From NCBI GenBank assembly GCA_036365455.1, contig JAWQUS010000002.1, positions 8,184,001 to 8,248,000 on the forward strand: DNA of 64,000 nucleotides, given 5' to 3'. The notes under the pieces were generated by a model. The model was given only the letters and a program-made list of their open reading frames with translations, did not search any database and was not told where the DNA came from. This stretch comes from Macrosoma leucophasiata. Its lineage: Eukaryota > Arthropoda > Insecta > Lepidoptera > Hedylidae. Below are positions 21,501 through 29,800 of this stretch, piece by piece. The position numbers and the translations under genes are program-made. Numbering within the stretch: position 1 is the first letter of the stretch; each line of letters opens with the position of its first letter.

Positions 21501-23299
21501 CCTTACCTAGATCTAAATACAGTCCTACACAATTTTTCTTATTATTAATATTATTCCAAACCATTTAAAGACTGCTAGTATATTTTTATATTTTTGAAAC
21601 CCATATTGATGGCAGTTTAACACATTGCAATTTTGCAAAAACTATGTGAGTCTAACATAGATTACTTTGTCAAAAACTTGAGAGAATCCAGGCAATAACA
21701 CTATAGAACCATAATTTGTGACTTCCAATCTAGAGCCCCCTTTATGCAATGGTTTTATTAAGGCTTTCTTCAAATCACTTGGGAATCTACCTGTTTCCAG
21801 TGAGAGGTTTGTAATGAATAGTAAAGGATCTACAATATGGTCAATACATTTTTAATAACTTGAATAGAAATATCGTCATGTCTGGTACTAGTTTAATTTT
21901 TGAATACCATGTCTATTTTAAAAATCTCATTTGAGTCTACTTTTTTTTTTTTGTTTTCCTTTGATCTGCAATCAGTCCCAGGACTACTATAAGCAAATTT
22001 GTGTGTGATGGCGTGGCGTTTAAGGCGTTTACTGTATTTGATTTTTGTTAATTCGGCAGCCAAGTCATTTGGGTGGTTGTCGAGCCGATTTTTGTAGTTA
22101 CTTGAAGACTGCTGGATCTCTTCCTTTACTGTTTTGACTTCCAGAGCTTCATGTATCTCAGAATTAGTGAGAAACCATGGAGCATTCGACAAGGTACGCA
22201 ATATGCCATTTTGCAATCTCTGTATAATAGTTAAATTGGAGTTACAAGCACTTCCCCAGAGTTGTATCCCATACGTCCATACAGGTTTGAGAATCATTTT
22301 ATAGCTTAGGAGCTTATTGTCCACTGAAAGTTTGGAGTTGCGTGCCATCAGCCAATTCATGGCCTGGAACCGTATGATGGTTTCATCATGCTTCATTTTG
22401 ATATGATGTTTCCATGTCAGTCTTCTATCCAGGTGTATTCCGAGGTACTTGAGTTGAGTCAACTGGCCACATAAATATGCATTTCAGATTTCTATATTGA
22501 CTTGGTTTGTAACTGATGCACTTATTTAGAGTATCAGCAGCCAAATTAACAAAGTACTTATTCATTTCTGTTACAATCTCTAATGGTTTATCTATTAAGT
22601 AATCGTTTTTCTTTAAACATTCTATATCAGTACTTAGAATATTTACAGCTCCTGTATTTTGATCAATTACTTTCCAAGTAGCTTTAAGGAGTTTATAGTA
22701 GAATCAGAATCAGAAACTCATTTAATCATTTAGGGTGACAGGCACCTCTTATGACACGTCAAAAACAGTAGTCTTTGTATCAATGTACACTTGGTTTAAA
22801 AGTAGACTTATGAACTTTAAGTTTGTTAGTTTTGTTTTGTTTTAGTTGCTTTTGCTATACCTTTGGTTTTTTCCTGTGAGCTTTTCTAATTTTTTTATAG
22901 GTATGAATTTGGAATATGCCATATCTACATTTGATTGTGTAAACATCGAGGTGAAATTAACTAGAGATAAATATTTAACAAGAATATCTATGTATCCAAT
23001 TACACCACTTTAAAAAATATAACAATATCTATCAGCGAAACCTAACTTTGATGAGATCTTTATCAATTGAGCTGTTTGAGCATTACAATTAATCACTTAC
23101 CTTACATTTAATGTTACGAACAACCTTCTTTATTTTTGCTTCACAGAATGCACCCTTGTATTTAGCACTAACATCAGTTCCAACTGGCAGGAATGGGGGA
23201 TCATCACCCTGCTAACATAACAACAACCCATCATCAATATCTCATCAAATGCTCATCTAACTATGTACGAGTACAGTAAACAAACATTTTACTTACCAT
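557..23299 (-). CDS. htk: ARID4-family chromatin regulator (hat-trick), 22 coding exons, 3' end outside window
   Basis: Homologue of vertebrate ARID4A/ARID4B, which bind histone marks and DNA in SIN3/HDAC-type corepressor complexes (family knowledge). Coding exons in transcript order: 23299-23297, 23208-23101, 20386-20230, 19282-19117, 18563-18345, 17580-17418, 16296-16159, 16069-15942, 15317-15062, 14655-14504, 14010-13781, 12987-12897, 12486-12370, 12016-11914, 10945-10799, 10563-10521, 10434-10336, 10253-8201, 7797-7646, 2590-2348, 1947-1722, 660-557. All junctions are GT-AG and phases agree, giving at least 1,699 residues. Domains in order: Tudor-like N terminus (about 4-140), RBB1NT (about 195-272), ARID (about 280-374), Ala/Ser run, Lys-rich coil, chromobarrel (about 643-726), long acidic/Pro-rich tail. 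Exon 1 carries only the ATG; a non-coding part reaches 23340. The last exon seen ends in phase 1 at a GT donor, so more exons follow outside the window. Confidence 0.93.
1475..1600 (+). repeat. repeat C, diverged 3' part
   Basis: AACTATCACAGAGACAACAA, GGTCCCAGGAGTAGAAACGC and GGCTGTAGTAATCACTTAAC match the 3' half. The first 20 bases are shared with the copy at 18676, so these two may be a distinct subfamily. Confidence 0.6.
1722..2590 (-). CDS. htk: htk exons 20-21: conserved C-terminal motifs
   Basis: Exons 2590-2348 and 1947-1722. The first encodes [18 protein letters not shown] in a GC-rich Ala/Gly/Pro setting; the second encodes [19 protein letters not shown]. Both short motifs are hallmarks of the C-terminal part of ARID4 proteins, so they support the gene assignment independently of the domains. 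A MITE fragment lies within about 10 bp of the acceptor of the second exon. A further exon at 660-557 is Arg/Asp-rich and ends in phase 1. Confidence 0.88.
1958..2080 (+). mobile_element. hAT-like MITE, right-end fragment with full inverted repeat
   Basis: CACATTTAAACATCTAGGCG to CGGTGGCCCGTGTTGCTCTA, TG. Unlike the other two copies it keeps CCGCCGCGGCCGGTGGCCC, the exact complement of the left repeat, so the intact family has arms of about 50 bp. It begins about 10 bp from the acceptor of an htk exon. Confidence 0.82.
2741..2802. repeat. 62-nt perfect palindrome with 2-nt spacer
   Basis: The arms 2741-2770 and 2773-2802 are exact reverse complements over 30 bp, with AA between them. The half-site reads AAAATATTAATTTTATTATT then TAAACATGTT. 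It lies in an htk intron, and nothing else explains it. Confidence 0.95.
3257..3327 (+). repeat. short dispersed repeat, copy 1 of 2
   Basis: AGAATCAGAATCAGAAACTC, then TTATTCATTTAGGGTGACAG and GCACCTCTTATGACACGTCA. The same 64 or so bases occur at 22704-22770 with one or two changes. In both places it sits next to LINE remnants. It may be a conserved LINE untranslated segment. Confidence 0.75.
3397..5100 (+). pseudogene. non-LTR retrotransposon remnant (RTE-like), internally deleted and frameshifted
   Basis: The fragment opens with the end of an AP endonuclease domain (plus-strand reading at about 3397-3560: [11 protein letters not shown] and then [15 protein letters not shown]). The pre-RT linker follows to about 4130. 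There the reading jumps to [13 protein letters not shown] and [16 protein letters not shown], so the first part of the reverse transcriptase is deleted. The YADD catalytic motif lies near 4337-4348. A frameshift near 4430 moves the reading to the frame with [15 protein letters not shown] and the C-terminal [20 protein letters not shown]. The element ends with a stop at 5100. It lies in an htk intron, antisense to the gene. It is dead. The clade call is from memory. Confidence 0.85.
5336..5642. mobile_element. foldback element with internal ~30-bp tandem repeats
   Basis: Outer ends GCTGCTCGCCCTCG and CGGGCGTGGGCAAGCAGC are imperfect inverted repeats, as are ATAGAACGTACTGAT (about 5498) and ATCAGTACGTTCTAT (about 5568). 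The left arm has expanded into about five direct units of the type TGACCGATTTTTTGTAGGAG plus AAAAAT (5363-5500). It lies in an htk intron. The class is unknown. Confidence 0.7.
6612..6949. mobile_element. tRNA-headed foldback with nested palindrome
   Basis: The minus strand of 6615-6688 looks like a tRNA. Its 5' part plus adjacent sequence (CCAATTGAGCTACTGAAGTC, CTGCCCGATTTGTCAAATCT) is repeated in inverted form at 6903-6949. Between the arms lie further inverted and direct copies of CAATAGATGGCTGCTGCT and AAAGCAATGCAATAAATGTG. Total span is about 340 bp, in an htk intron. Confidence 0.8.
6615..6688 (-). tRNA. tRNA-like sequence, probably a tRNA pseudogene
   Basis: Minus strand: acceptor arms GACTTCA and TGAAGTC pair over 7 bp, the D arm reads AGCTCAATTGGAAGAGC, and the T arm GCGAGTTCGAGTCTCGC is perfect. 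The anticodon arm (GCTGGACTAGATTCCCAGT) does not fold into a clean 5-bp stem with a 7-base loop, so no anticodon is assigned with confidence. Elements of a Tyr-type tRNA are visible. It forms the head of the foldback described separately. Confidence 0.5.
8201..10253 (-). CDS. htk: htk exon 18: large disordered exon with 8-residue repeats
   Basis: This 2,053-bp exon encodes about 684 residues of low-complexity Ser, Pro, Glu and Lys-rich chain. It begins after a tttcacag acceptor and ends at a GT donor at 8200. Conserved globular folds are not visible. Between plus-strand positions about 9030 and 9200 it carries about seven or eight diverged copies of a unit of the type ITKCEKIP (24 bp each). 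The tail contains SDSDDSDRR. The opposite strand is also open for 330 codons, which I read as a shadow. The exon is probably a flexible linker between the chromobarrel and the conserved C-terminal motifs. Confidence 0.88.
10799..12016 (-). CDS. htk: htk exons 14-15: chromobarrel domain
   Basis: Exons 12016-11914 and 10945-10799. They encode [19 protein letters not shown] followed by [20 protein letters not shown] and [16 protein letters not shown]. This is the MRG/ARID4-type chromobarrel (Tudor-knot) fold. Aromatic residues in the [12 protein letters not shown] segment form the methyl-lysine-facing pocket in relatives (family knowledge). The junction is in phase 0 between Lys and Val. The 968-bp intron holds a Helitron-like repeat end near 11477. 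Confidence 0.93.
13160..13394 (+). mobile_element. Helitron-like short element, diverged
   Basis: Starts TTACTAACATTATAAATAAG, has AGTCTGTCTGCCTG, and ends GACGAAGTTGCGGGCAAAAG, CTAG before T. It lies in an htk intron. Confidence 0.5.
13587..13768 (+). repeat. repeat C, 5'-truncated, in htk intron
   Basis: Starts ACGGCCCTGTAATCTCCGGC and runs to GTTTGCCACTTCCATTACAT and a run of A. The A run ends only a few bases before the donor of htk exon 11 (on the other strand), so the element borders the splice site. Confidence 0.85.
14063..14320 (+). repeat. repeat C, near complete, in htk intron
   Basis: Begins TTGGTGGTAGAGTTCCAGTG and ends CATCAATGTGAACTGCATGC, TTGTTTGCAAC. A piece between AAATGGTAGTG and TTCCGGTCAGGTGG is shorter than in other copies. 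It lies between htk exons 10 and 11. Confidence 0.85.
15062..16296 (-). CDS. htk: htk exons 7-9: ARID DNA-binding domain and Ala/Ser run
   Basis: Exons 16296-16159, 16069-15942 and 15317-15062. They encode [19 protein letters not shown], then [20 protein letters not shown], then [20 protein letters not shown], which together form a canonical ARID of about 95 residues. After the ARID comes a Pro run and then an Ala-Ser repeat of about 35 residues encoded by GC-rich DNA near 15080-15180. The length of such runs usually varies between species. The acceptor of the first exon is preceded by a second, identical copy 32 bp upstream (see findings). Confidence 0.93.
15400..15530 (-). mobile_element. 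SINE family A, old degenerate copy
   Basis: AATGCTTACACCCGCAGCTC followed by CACACTAGGTTTTAAACTTG resembles the reverse-complemented tail and body of family A with many substitutions. It lies in the htk intron between the two ARID exons. Confidence 0.5.
17418..18563 (-). CDS. htk: htk exons 5-6: RBB1NT region
   Basis: Exons 18563-18345 and 17580-17418. The first encodes an acidic, Arg-rich stretch and then [14 protein letters not shown]; the second continues [12 protein letters not shown] and [19 protein letters not shown], ending in a Ser/Asp run. This matches the RBB1NT domain found between the Tudor-like and ARID domains of ARID4 proteins. Both exons are much richer in GC than the introns around them, which is common for coding DNA in this window. 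A Harbinger-like MITE (17688-18036) lies in the intron between them. Confidence 0.9.
17688..18036 (+). mobile_element. PIF/Harbinger-like MITE, 349 bp, TAA target duplication
   Basis: Inverted ends GGGGCCGTTCAAGTATTACG (17688-17707) and CGTAATACTTGAACGGCCCC (18017-18036) match perfectly. TAA flanks both sides (17685-17687, 18037-18039), the 3-bp target typical of PIF/Harbinger. The subterminal regions are rich in runs of C (CCCCCCA). It lies in the htk intron between the RBB1NT exons. Confidence 0.85.
18676..18825 (+). repeat. repeat C, diverged 3' part
   Basis: AACTATCACAGAGACATAAA, GGTCTCAGGGGTGTCAAGGC and GGCTGCAATCATCACTTAGC align with the 3' half of repeat C with many differences. It lies in an htk intron. 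Confidence 0.65.
19117..23208 (-). CDS. htk: htk exons 2-4: Tudor-like N-terminal module
   Basis: Exons 23208-23101, 20386-20230 and 19282-19117 encode about residues 2-144. The chain opens with [20 protein letters not shown], continues through [19 protein letters not shown] and ends the module with [13 protein letters not shown]. This is the typical start of ARID4 proteins, a tandem Tudor-like fold that contacts chromatin. The phase-1 junction between the second and third of these exons rebuilds a Val codon exactly where the family has VVFDDGD. The intron 20387-23100 holds nested LINE fragments and a SINE. Confidence 0.92.
20620..20910 (-). mobile_element. tRNA-derived SINE, family B
   Basis: On the minus strand it begins GCCTCAGTAGCGTAGTGGTA (A box) and GGTCCTGGGTTCGATTCCCG (B box). 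The body has AACAGGTTCGCCACCTGTTA, and it ends with CTCTGCCTACCCCTTCAGGG and ATTACAGGCGTGAAGTCACG. The tail is shared with an RTE-like LINE in this window. It lies in the htk intron next to LINE remnants. Confidence 0.88.
20935..22695 (-). pseudogene. non-LTR retrotransposon remnant (CR1/jockey-group) interrupted by a second element
   Basis: Read on the minus strand, 22690-22464 encodes a pre-RT linker (for example [14 protein letters not shown]). It resumes at 21940 with [10 protein letters not shown], followed by [72 protein letters not shown] and finally [16 protein letters not shown] near 20950. Several stops and frameshifts break it, and the catalytic YADD-type box reads FADN. The block 22453-21941 between the two parts belongs to another element. 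It lies in the htk intron, in the sense direction of the gene, and abuts a SINE at 20910. Confidence 0.8.
21941..22453 (-). mobile_element. 5'-truncated jockey-like LINE with poly(A), nested insertion
   Basis: The minus strand encodes the C-terminal part of a jockey-type reverse transcriptase ([18 protein letters not shown], then [17 protein letters not shown] and [14 protein letters not shown]) and ends in a run of 12 A at 21952-21941. It is flanked by GTTGACTCAA (22463-22454) and GTAGACTCAA (21940-21931), a candidate 10-bp target duplication with one mismatch. Strong 5' truncation and a poly(A) tail are the usual signature of target-primed LINE insertion. Confidence 0.8.
22704..22770 (+). 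repeat. short dispersed repeat, copy 2 of 2
   Basis: Same sequence as 3257-3327, in the same orientation. It abuts the linker end of the LINE remnant at 20935-22695. Confidence 0.75.
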
Positions 23300-24621
23300 G
23301 TTGAATTGTTTCGATTCACTTGGAAGCTTTGAGTATGTGGTCTGTGATACGAAAACAATCCATTTAAAAATTTAAAACAATATTTGTGCAACTATGGTAT
23401 TTCTGAAAGTATGTAAGGCACACTACATAATTTTTTTTTAGTGCACTAACATTAAATTACGTACTGAGATTAAGATACCTATATAATATCTATATATTTG
23501 ATTAATTTTTAAAATAAAATTGAGAGCAAATGATGGAAATAGAATGCGCGGTAATTTTACCTTTTTTTAACCACAAATTGCTTTATCCCCGAGTTAATTG
23601 TTGAGAATGATGTATCATAAACAAATCTCGATTGGCGTGTATCTCTAATTCATTTTACAATGTAGTAATATAGTAAAAATAACAAAAGATTCCTAAAACA
23701 AAACTACGAACAAATACACCATTTTCGATTTTCACAAATTCACAAAGTGACATGACAAGATGACAACCATAGACAATTTATTCCATTATAATCGTTGATT
23801 TAAATTATTTTGTTGTATTGGTAAATCATCAACTAATAGAACATTACTGATAGTACGTTTAAAGATTCGGTCTTGGATTGGTTATTGGCAAGAAGCTTGT
23901 AGGTAAACTTTTTACCTTCAAGCTTCTTGGTCTGTGGATTGTGTTTTCTTCCACTTGAAACATGCATTTTGATATGTTTTTGAACGAAAAAAAAAACGGT
24001 TTCTAAACTGCCTTTTATACAAGAAGCTTTATATAAGACATTGAGTTAATACACATGGAGAGGGCACATTCTATTATAGAAATAGTAGTTATATAATAAT
24101 ATATAAAATCGACACATGTCTGACTAAAATAGTTTTGACTCTTTCTAACTAACGAGTAGCTCTCTTTGTAAAAAGAAACACAAAATGTATTCAGCGTATC
24201 AATTTTGGAAATGATTTGATGTGACATACGTATGCCTTCGCGTGACCGTCGTCGCCATTGTATGCGACCGATTTGTTGTAGATCTGTTGTCAAACAAACA
24301 GGTGCTCATTATTTTTGCTGTTTTCTTGAGAACTAAATCTTTTAACTAGTTATAGTGGTATTCTAGGTTTTGCTTTATGTTGACTGATTATGCTCTCGTA
24401 TTGTTTAAAACAGAGTGGCGCAAGGAAAACCGAAAATAATCTGTATGGGTTCGGTGGGATTTTGAAATGCAGCGATATAAAGTGATATGTTTTATTAAGA
24501 GTTTTAACAGGTATCAGTTTACATTTGTAAGTAATGTAAACTGTGTTATGTTCTGCTTATATTGCCTATAGGCAATTACATTGCCTATCACCCTACGCGA
24601 AACCAGAGCTTTCAATCTTAA

Positions 24622-24695
24622 CGCGTTGCCACTCCTAAGGCCTAAGATGTAACGCATCTGTGCTGGAAATCACAGGGCCGTACAGATCTTTGTCA
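24622..24695 (-). repeat. repeat C, middle fragment
   Basis: CGCGTTGCCACTCCTAAGGC followed by AATCACAGGGCCGTACAG is the reverse complement of the middle of repeat C. It lies in the htk-sip3 intergenic region. Confidence 0.7.
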
Positions 24696-25100
24696 CTAAC
24701 TTTTACATGCGTATGCTCTGAAAATTAAAGCAGGTTCCATTTTTATTCAATCACATAATTGTACGCGCACAACACTATGTAACTATGGAGCGCCCCACCC
24801 GGCATTCATTCTGGGTTCGATAACAGTAATAAACCACACGCTGTTACATACGAAGTCTGATTTTTATTTAAACAACACCTCAACAATCATTAACATACCT
24901 AGAGCCGTTCCTGCTACTTTTATAACATTGTATAGTAATAATGAAAAAATATCCTTTTGGTCCAACACGTAGAAGATCTTTCGAGAATGTACAAAAATAA
25001 AATGTGTTTATTGGCCTTTAACTTGACCGAAGCGTTATCGTACTACTCAAATAACTTCAACCTATTGAGTAAAATTTGGAACACTTAGCAACAATATTTA

Positions 25101-25143
25101 CAGAGATGCATTCCAAGGATCAGCTCCTTGGAATGCATCTCTG
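25101..25143. repeat. perfect 19-bp inverted repeat, 5-nt loop
   Basis: CAGAGATGCATTCCAAGGA (25101-25119) and its exact reverse complement (25125-25143) around TCAGC. It lies in the htk-sip3 intergenic region just left of the 1.03-kb element. Confidence 0.93.
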
Positions 25144-25317
25144 ATATCAGCATAAGACTCACATTTGAAGGCTGATATTGAAAATTCTTCTGAAATTTAA
25201 CATTACCACAATTTGCAGCTTGAGTACTGGTTGAGAATCTTTCGCAAGCTGCTAGTAATCTATCAGATCCTCATTTGAATGAATGTATTTATTTACTTGC
25301 TAAAAATATAGTAGGTA

Positions 25318-26345
25318 CTAGTGTTGGGTAGGACACGCTTTCAGAACGAGTTTGTAAGAGGAGCCTCTTTTTCGTACTGAGCCAGTACTTTGTCCCACTT
25401 CAAATTACGTGAGGCGATGACGTAACGCGAGGCCGCCGACGCGGCGAGGCGGCGAAGTGATTTGACGCGCATTCGCGGTGCATTTGAAGTAACATGACAA
25501 AATTTGTCGCGACTTTTGTCATGTCGCTTGTTACTTCAAATGAGGCCGCCGACGCGGCGAGGCGGCGAAGTGATTTGAAGCGTCGCGGTGCATTTGAAGT
25601 AACATGACAAAATTTGTCGCGATACAAAATTTGTACTGGCTCTTACAAAGTGTGTCTGACTCACATTTTGTAAGTCAGACACACTTTGTACACACAATTT
25701 TGTCATGCGATACATTTGAAGATTTTGAAGTGACAGAATGGATTTGTTTGTATCTACTAAACATAGTGTTAATGAGATGAATATCCAGAGATATTAATAT
25801 TTTTAATGACTGAGTTATGATTGGTTTTGTAATTTGTAGGTTTTGTTTAAATGAAAATATAAGTCATTTTTGCTAAAATTAAATAATGTCAATAAATTTT
25901 ATTATTATAATGAAGTGGACTGGCTCAACGCCCGCGGTATTTTTGCGATAGTAGAACGACAATTTCAGCGGTCGTGGTCGCGATCGTTGGGGTCGTTTGG
26001 TCGAACGTACCCTATGTGGTTGTACATTCTTTGTCCTAGTCATACACGTCACACTTGACTTAAGAGTACAAAAGAGCAAAGAATACCGCGAGATTTACAA
26101 GAATACACGGCGCTTATTGGTCTGTTTTGAGGAGTAGTAGCCTCATTGTCCTCACCTCAGACCAATCACGTTACACTTTTTGTCTTAGTCCTACACACGT
26201 GACACAATACGTAAGAGTACAGGAGCAAAAAGTAACGCGTCTTAATATTTGAAGCAGTACAAATTATATTTTTGTCACGTCCTAACAATGTCAGGTTTTG
26301 TCCGGGACAAATGTAAGGCCTCTTGTAAGTCCTACTCAACACTAG
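25318..26345. mobile_element. 1.03-kb non-coding inverted-repeat element, 6-bp target duplication
   Basis: Ends CTAGTGTTGGGTAGGAC (25318) and GTCCTACTCAACACTAG (to 26345) are inverted repeats with one mismatch, flanked by TAGGTA on both sides (25312-25317, 26346-26351). Inside there is a direct duplication of about 115 bp (GAGGCCGCCGACGCGGCGAG at 25411 and 25542), inverted pieces (AAGTGTGTCTGACT against AGTCAGACACACTT near 25650-25695), and a diverged direct repeat near 26030 and 26180. No transposase is present. It lies between the divergent genes htk and sip3. Confidence 0.78.
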
Positions 26346-26351
26346 TAGGTA

Positions 26352-26866
26352 CATGCATAAGATCTTCAGTATAGAATCTATCTTCCTTTTATATTTCACC
26401 ATTTAATTGGCACGCAAATTACAGGATACATCATAATTATTACAATTATACTCAATTCTAATTTAGTGAGTGGATTTTACAAAGACTTAGCATACATACT
26501 TTAAAAGAATAAGAATTCGTGTTGATATAATATCGATATTAATTGCTCATGTATGAAAGGATGAAAGGCGGCCATATTAATCGCCCAAATCGTAGGTACA
26601 TAGTCCCGTCTCCTCTCCATAAGTAATATGAAGTAATATCTCAATGAGTTTGACAGATAAGCATATTTATAGGCTGTGGTATGACACAAATGAACATTGA
26701 ACACGTCAAAATTAGTTTTTTTGAGCCAGCGATTGATCCGAAACGATGTTGTGAAAATGTATTTGTTGACAATTCTACGATTTTGGAGTGTTTAGCGATA
26801 ATTGAGAACAATTAATGTGTAAATTGTAGTGCATGAACATATTGGGCGTGCTGAAGATCCATCAAA
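26352..26866. other. sip3 upstream region
   Basis: AT-rich sequence between the inverted-repeat element and the sip3 ATG. It should hold the sip3 promoter and 5' leader. I see no clear TATA or initiator that would decide the start. Confidence 0.6.
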
Positions 26867-29800
26867 ATGAAGGCTTTAGTGGCAACTGTGATCAGTCTAG
26901 CTCTAACAACTATTGTAATCGGCAATGCCTATTACCATAAGAAGCAGTTTTATCCATCTATAGTCTACCTTACTAATTCCAATCCTAGTATGGCTGTAAG
27001 TAAAAATAGTATGAAGCATCACATATATGATAAAAATACTCAAAATGGTAGTATAGCATTCAACACATTTTTCACCTAATTTATGTTACAGATGTTTTCT
27101 GTGAAATGTTTTATTATTCTAAATATTTTCACATTTTATTCGTGAAAAGAATTCTACCCTTCTTAAACCCAGACAATTCCATTTTTTATATATTTGCAGG
27201 TAATGTACCTACAAGCTTTTATACTGGTATTGTTAGTAGGCAAGATTTTGAGGAAAATATTCTTTGGACAATTGAGACCAGCTGAATTTGAGGTAACTAT
27301 GTTCTAATTTGTGATGTGACTTTTATTGTATACATTATATCAAATGAGAAATAAATTTATCAAATGTATTTTTGCAGCATCTGATAGAGAGATCTTGGTA
27401 TGCAATCACAGAAACATGCTTAGCATTCACTGTATTTCGTGATGATTTCAACCCAAAATTTATTGCCCTCTTTACGCTCTTATTATTCTTAAAAGCATTC
27501 CATTGGTTGGCTGAAGATAGAGTAGATTATGTAAGTATCCTATTGGAATAAAAAAAAAAAATTTTTTTTTAATTTGATGTTTTTTTTATTAATAAATATT
27601 TTGCTTTTCTCAATGTAACTGCATTTTTGTTTGCCATTAGATGGAGAGAAGTCCAGTAATAGGGATGTTGTTCCACATAAGGATATTATCCCTTCTGATG
27701 TTGCTGGCATATGCAGACTACAGTTTCATTCAACATGCATACCAATTCACTTTAGTCAAGGGACCATCTGTACAACTTGTGTTTGGATTTGAATATAGTA
27801 TACTAATGATTATGATTGTTAATATAATGATTAAGGTAAGTAATTAATTATGTTGTAATTTATAGCTATAGATATGTGTTGCAATGTTTTAACATTCAAT
27901 TTCTTAAATTATATTTTTAAAGCTGTTTTTAATATATTCATTCAATTCACTAAAATCTAAATATATATTTCTGCTTAAAACATATGTACATACATAAGGT
28001 AAAAGGCCACTATACAAAGGCTGAATTTTCACAGTTGACATCAATTTGATTATCACTTTGCACTACATTGCTGTTTTTCTTTATGATGGTAGTTGTTTTG
28101 TCAAAGCAGCAATGTACCTACTGCCTATGAAATTGATGTTTACCAAGTTACATTGCTGGTAAGTGAATAATGTAGCACATAGGCCTATTGATATGATAAT
28201 GCAATGCTACCCTTATGACACAGTTTAGCAGCACATATTAGCAATTAACTGGATCAGGGTACTGGATACTGCTGGAAAGTAAACATAAAATGGTGGTGAA
28301 TAGAAAGTAAAACTTTACTGCCTACTATCTACAATATTTATTGTAGGCTTTTGAAGTGTGTTATAGTTTGTCTTCCAAAAGTTTTGTTGTAAGTATTAAC
28401 TTTTTAGGGTTCTGTAGTAAACAAAGAACCCTTATAGTTTCTTCATATCCACCTGTCTGTCTGTCTGTCCGACCGTCCGTAGCGCAAAAACTATCGGTGC
28501 TAGAAACTTGAAATTTGGCACAAGTATACACCTTAATCACGCCGACAAAGTGGTAGAATAAAAACATGAATAATAAAATTATTTATCGTACCCTACATTA
28601 CGACGATATTTTTTTTATTTTCGTTTTCTATATAGTGTAGGATATCGTTAGATAGGTCTTTCAAAAATGTTGGGTGTGCTTAAATCATTTTACGATTTCG
28701 TTAACTGTTCGTAACTTATTAAGCTTTAAAGTGCCAATTTTCGTTAGAGTCAAGTGTCCTCCCCCCTCTACCAACTTAACGGTTGTTGTTAGAAATTCAA
28801 ACGTTATGGCAATAGCTACATATAACGAAATTAAAAGGATAACTATCACACTTAAGTTTGCTTTACTACTTTTGCGAGTAATAGTTAACCAAATATAATA
28901 GTAAAAATTTTCTAATAACTCCATAGAATTTTTTTTTTATTACATTTATGAATCCAAATAACTACGGAACCCTACACTGCTCATGGTCCGACACGGACTT
29001 GACCGGTTTTTTTTTTATAAGATGATGGCAAACAATCTTGCAGTTCAATTGATTTCTGAAGCCTATGGATACAAAAACCAGAGCACTAAATGCGTTGCCA
29101 CCCTTGAAGCTGTTATGTCTTGACATAATTGTATTGTATAATTTTTATTTTTTTAGTATGTACTCCATGCCGTTGATGCCCGATGGGAGGCACCGTGGGA
29201 GAACAAGGCAGCTGTGTTGCTGTACACAGAGTTGGCAATCAATTTCCTCAAAGTTCTCCTTTATATTGGATTTGTTGCAGTCATGGTGCGCATTTACACA
29301 TTGCCACTGTTTGCATTCAGACCTATGTATGAGACTATGAGGTAATTACATTTGTATTATTTACATTTAGTGAGGTTTATGATGAAATCAATCTCATACA
29401 ACCTATTGTAAATCAGAGTTGGATCCCAAATAAAACATGCAGCATGCATTTTATGGTCCATTTCATCTGCCCATTTCTTTAAAGGATTGTTTATATTTAA
29501 TTCATTGAATTAGATATTTCTAGGTATCCATGAACACATAGAATACATAACTTCAATATAGGATTATTGATATCAGAAATAAATTACTGCTACACACTTT
29601 TTCTGTTATGTGAAATAATTATAATCCTTATTATTTATTATTTCCATGGGTCGTAACAGTGTGAAATTTTATATATATTTTTTTGTTTTCACTACATACA
29701 ACAATTTAATTGAATAAGAGCATGCAAAATTATACAATGAGATAAGAAAAGTACTGATAATTTTTTCCAGTTAAAAGTATGTTTAATCAGGTGCTGTGTT

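Larger units (their letters stand above)
23341..25317. other. intergenic DNA between divergent htk and sip3, first part
   Basis: No coding exon seen. It should contain the htk promoter and 5' leader (a leader piece ends at an AG acceptor at about 23341). Contents: a repeat C fragment at 24622, the palindromes at 24571-24586 (ATTGCCTATAGGCAAT) and 25101-25143, and otherwise AT-rich unique sequence. Confidence 0.7.
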
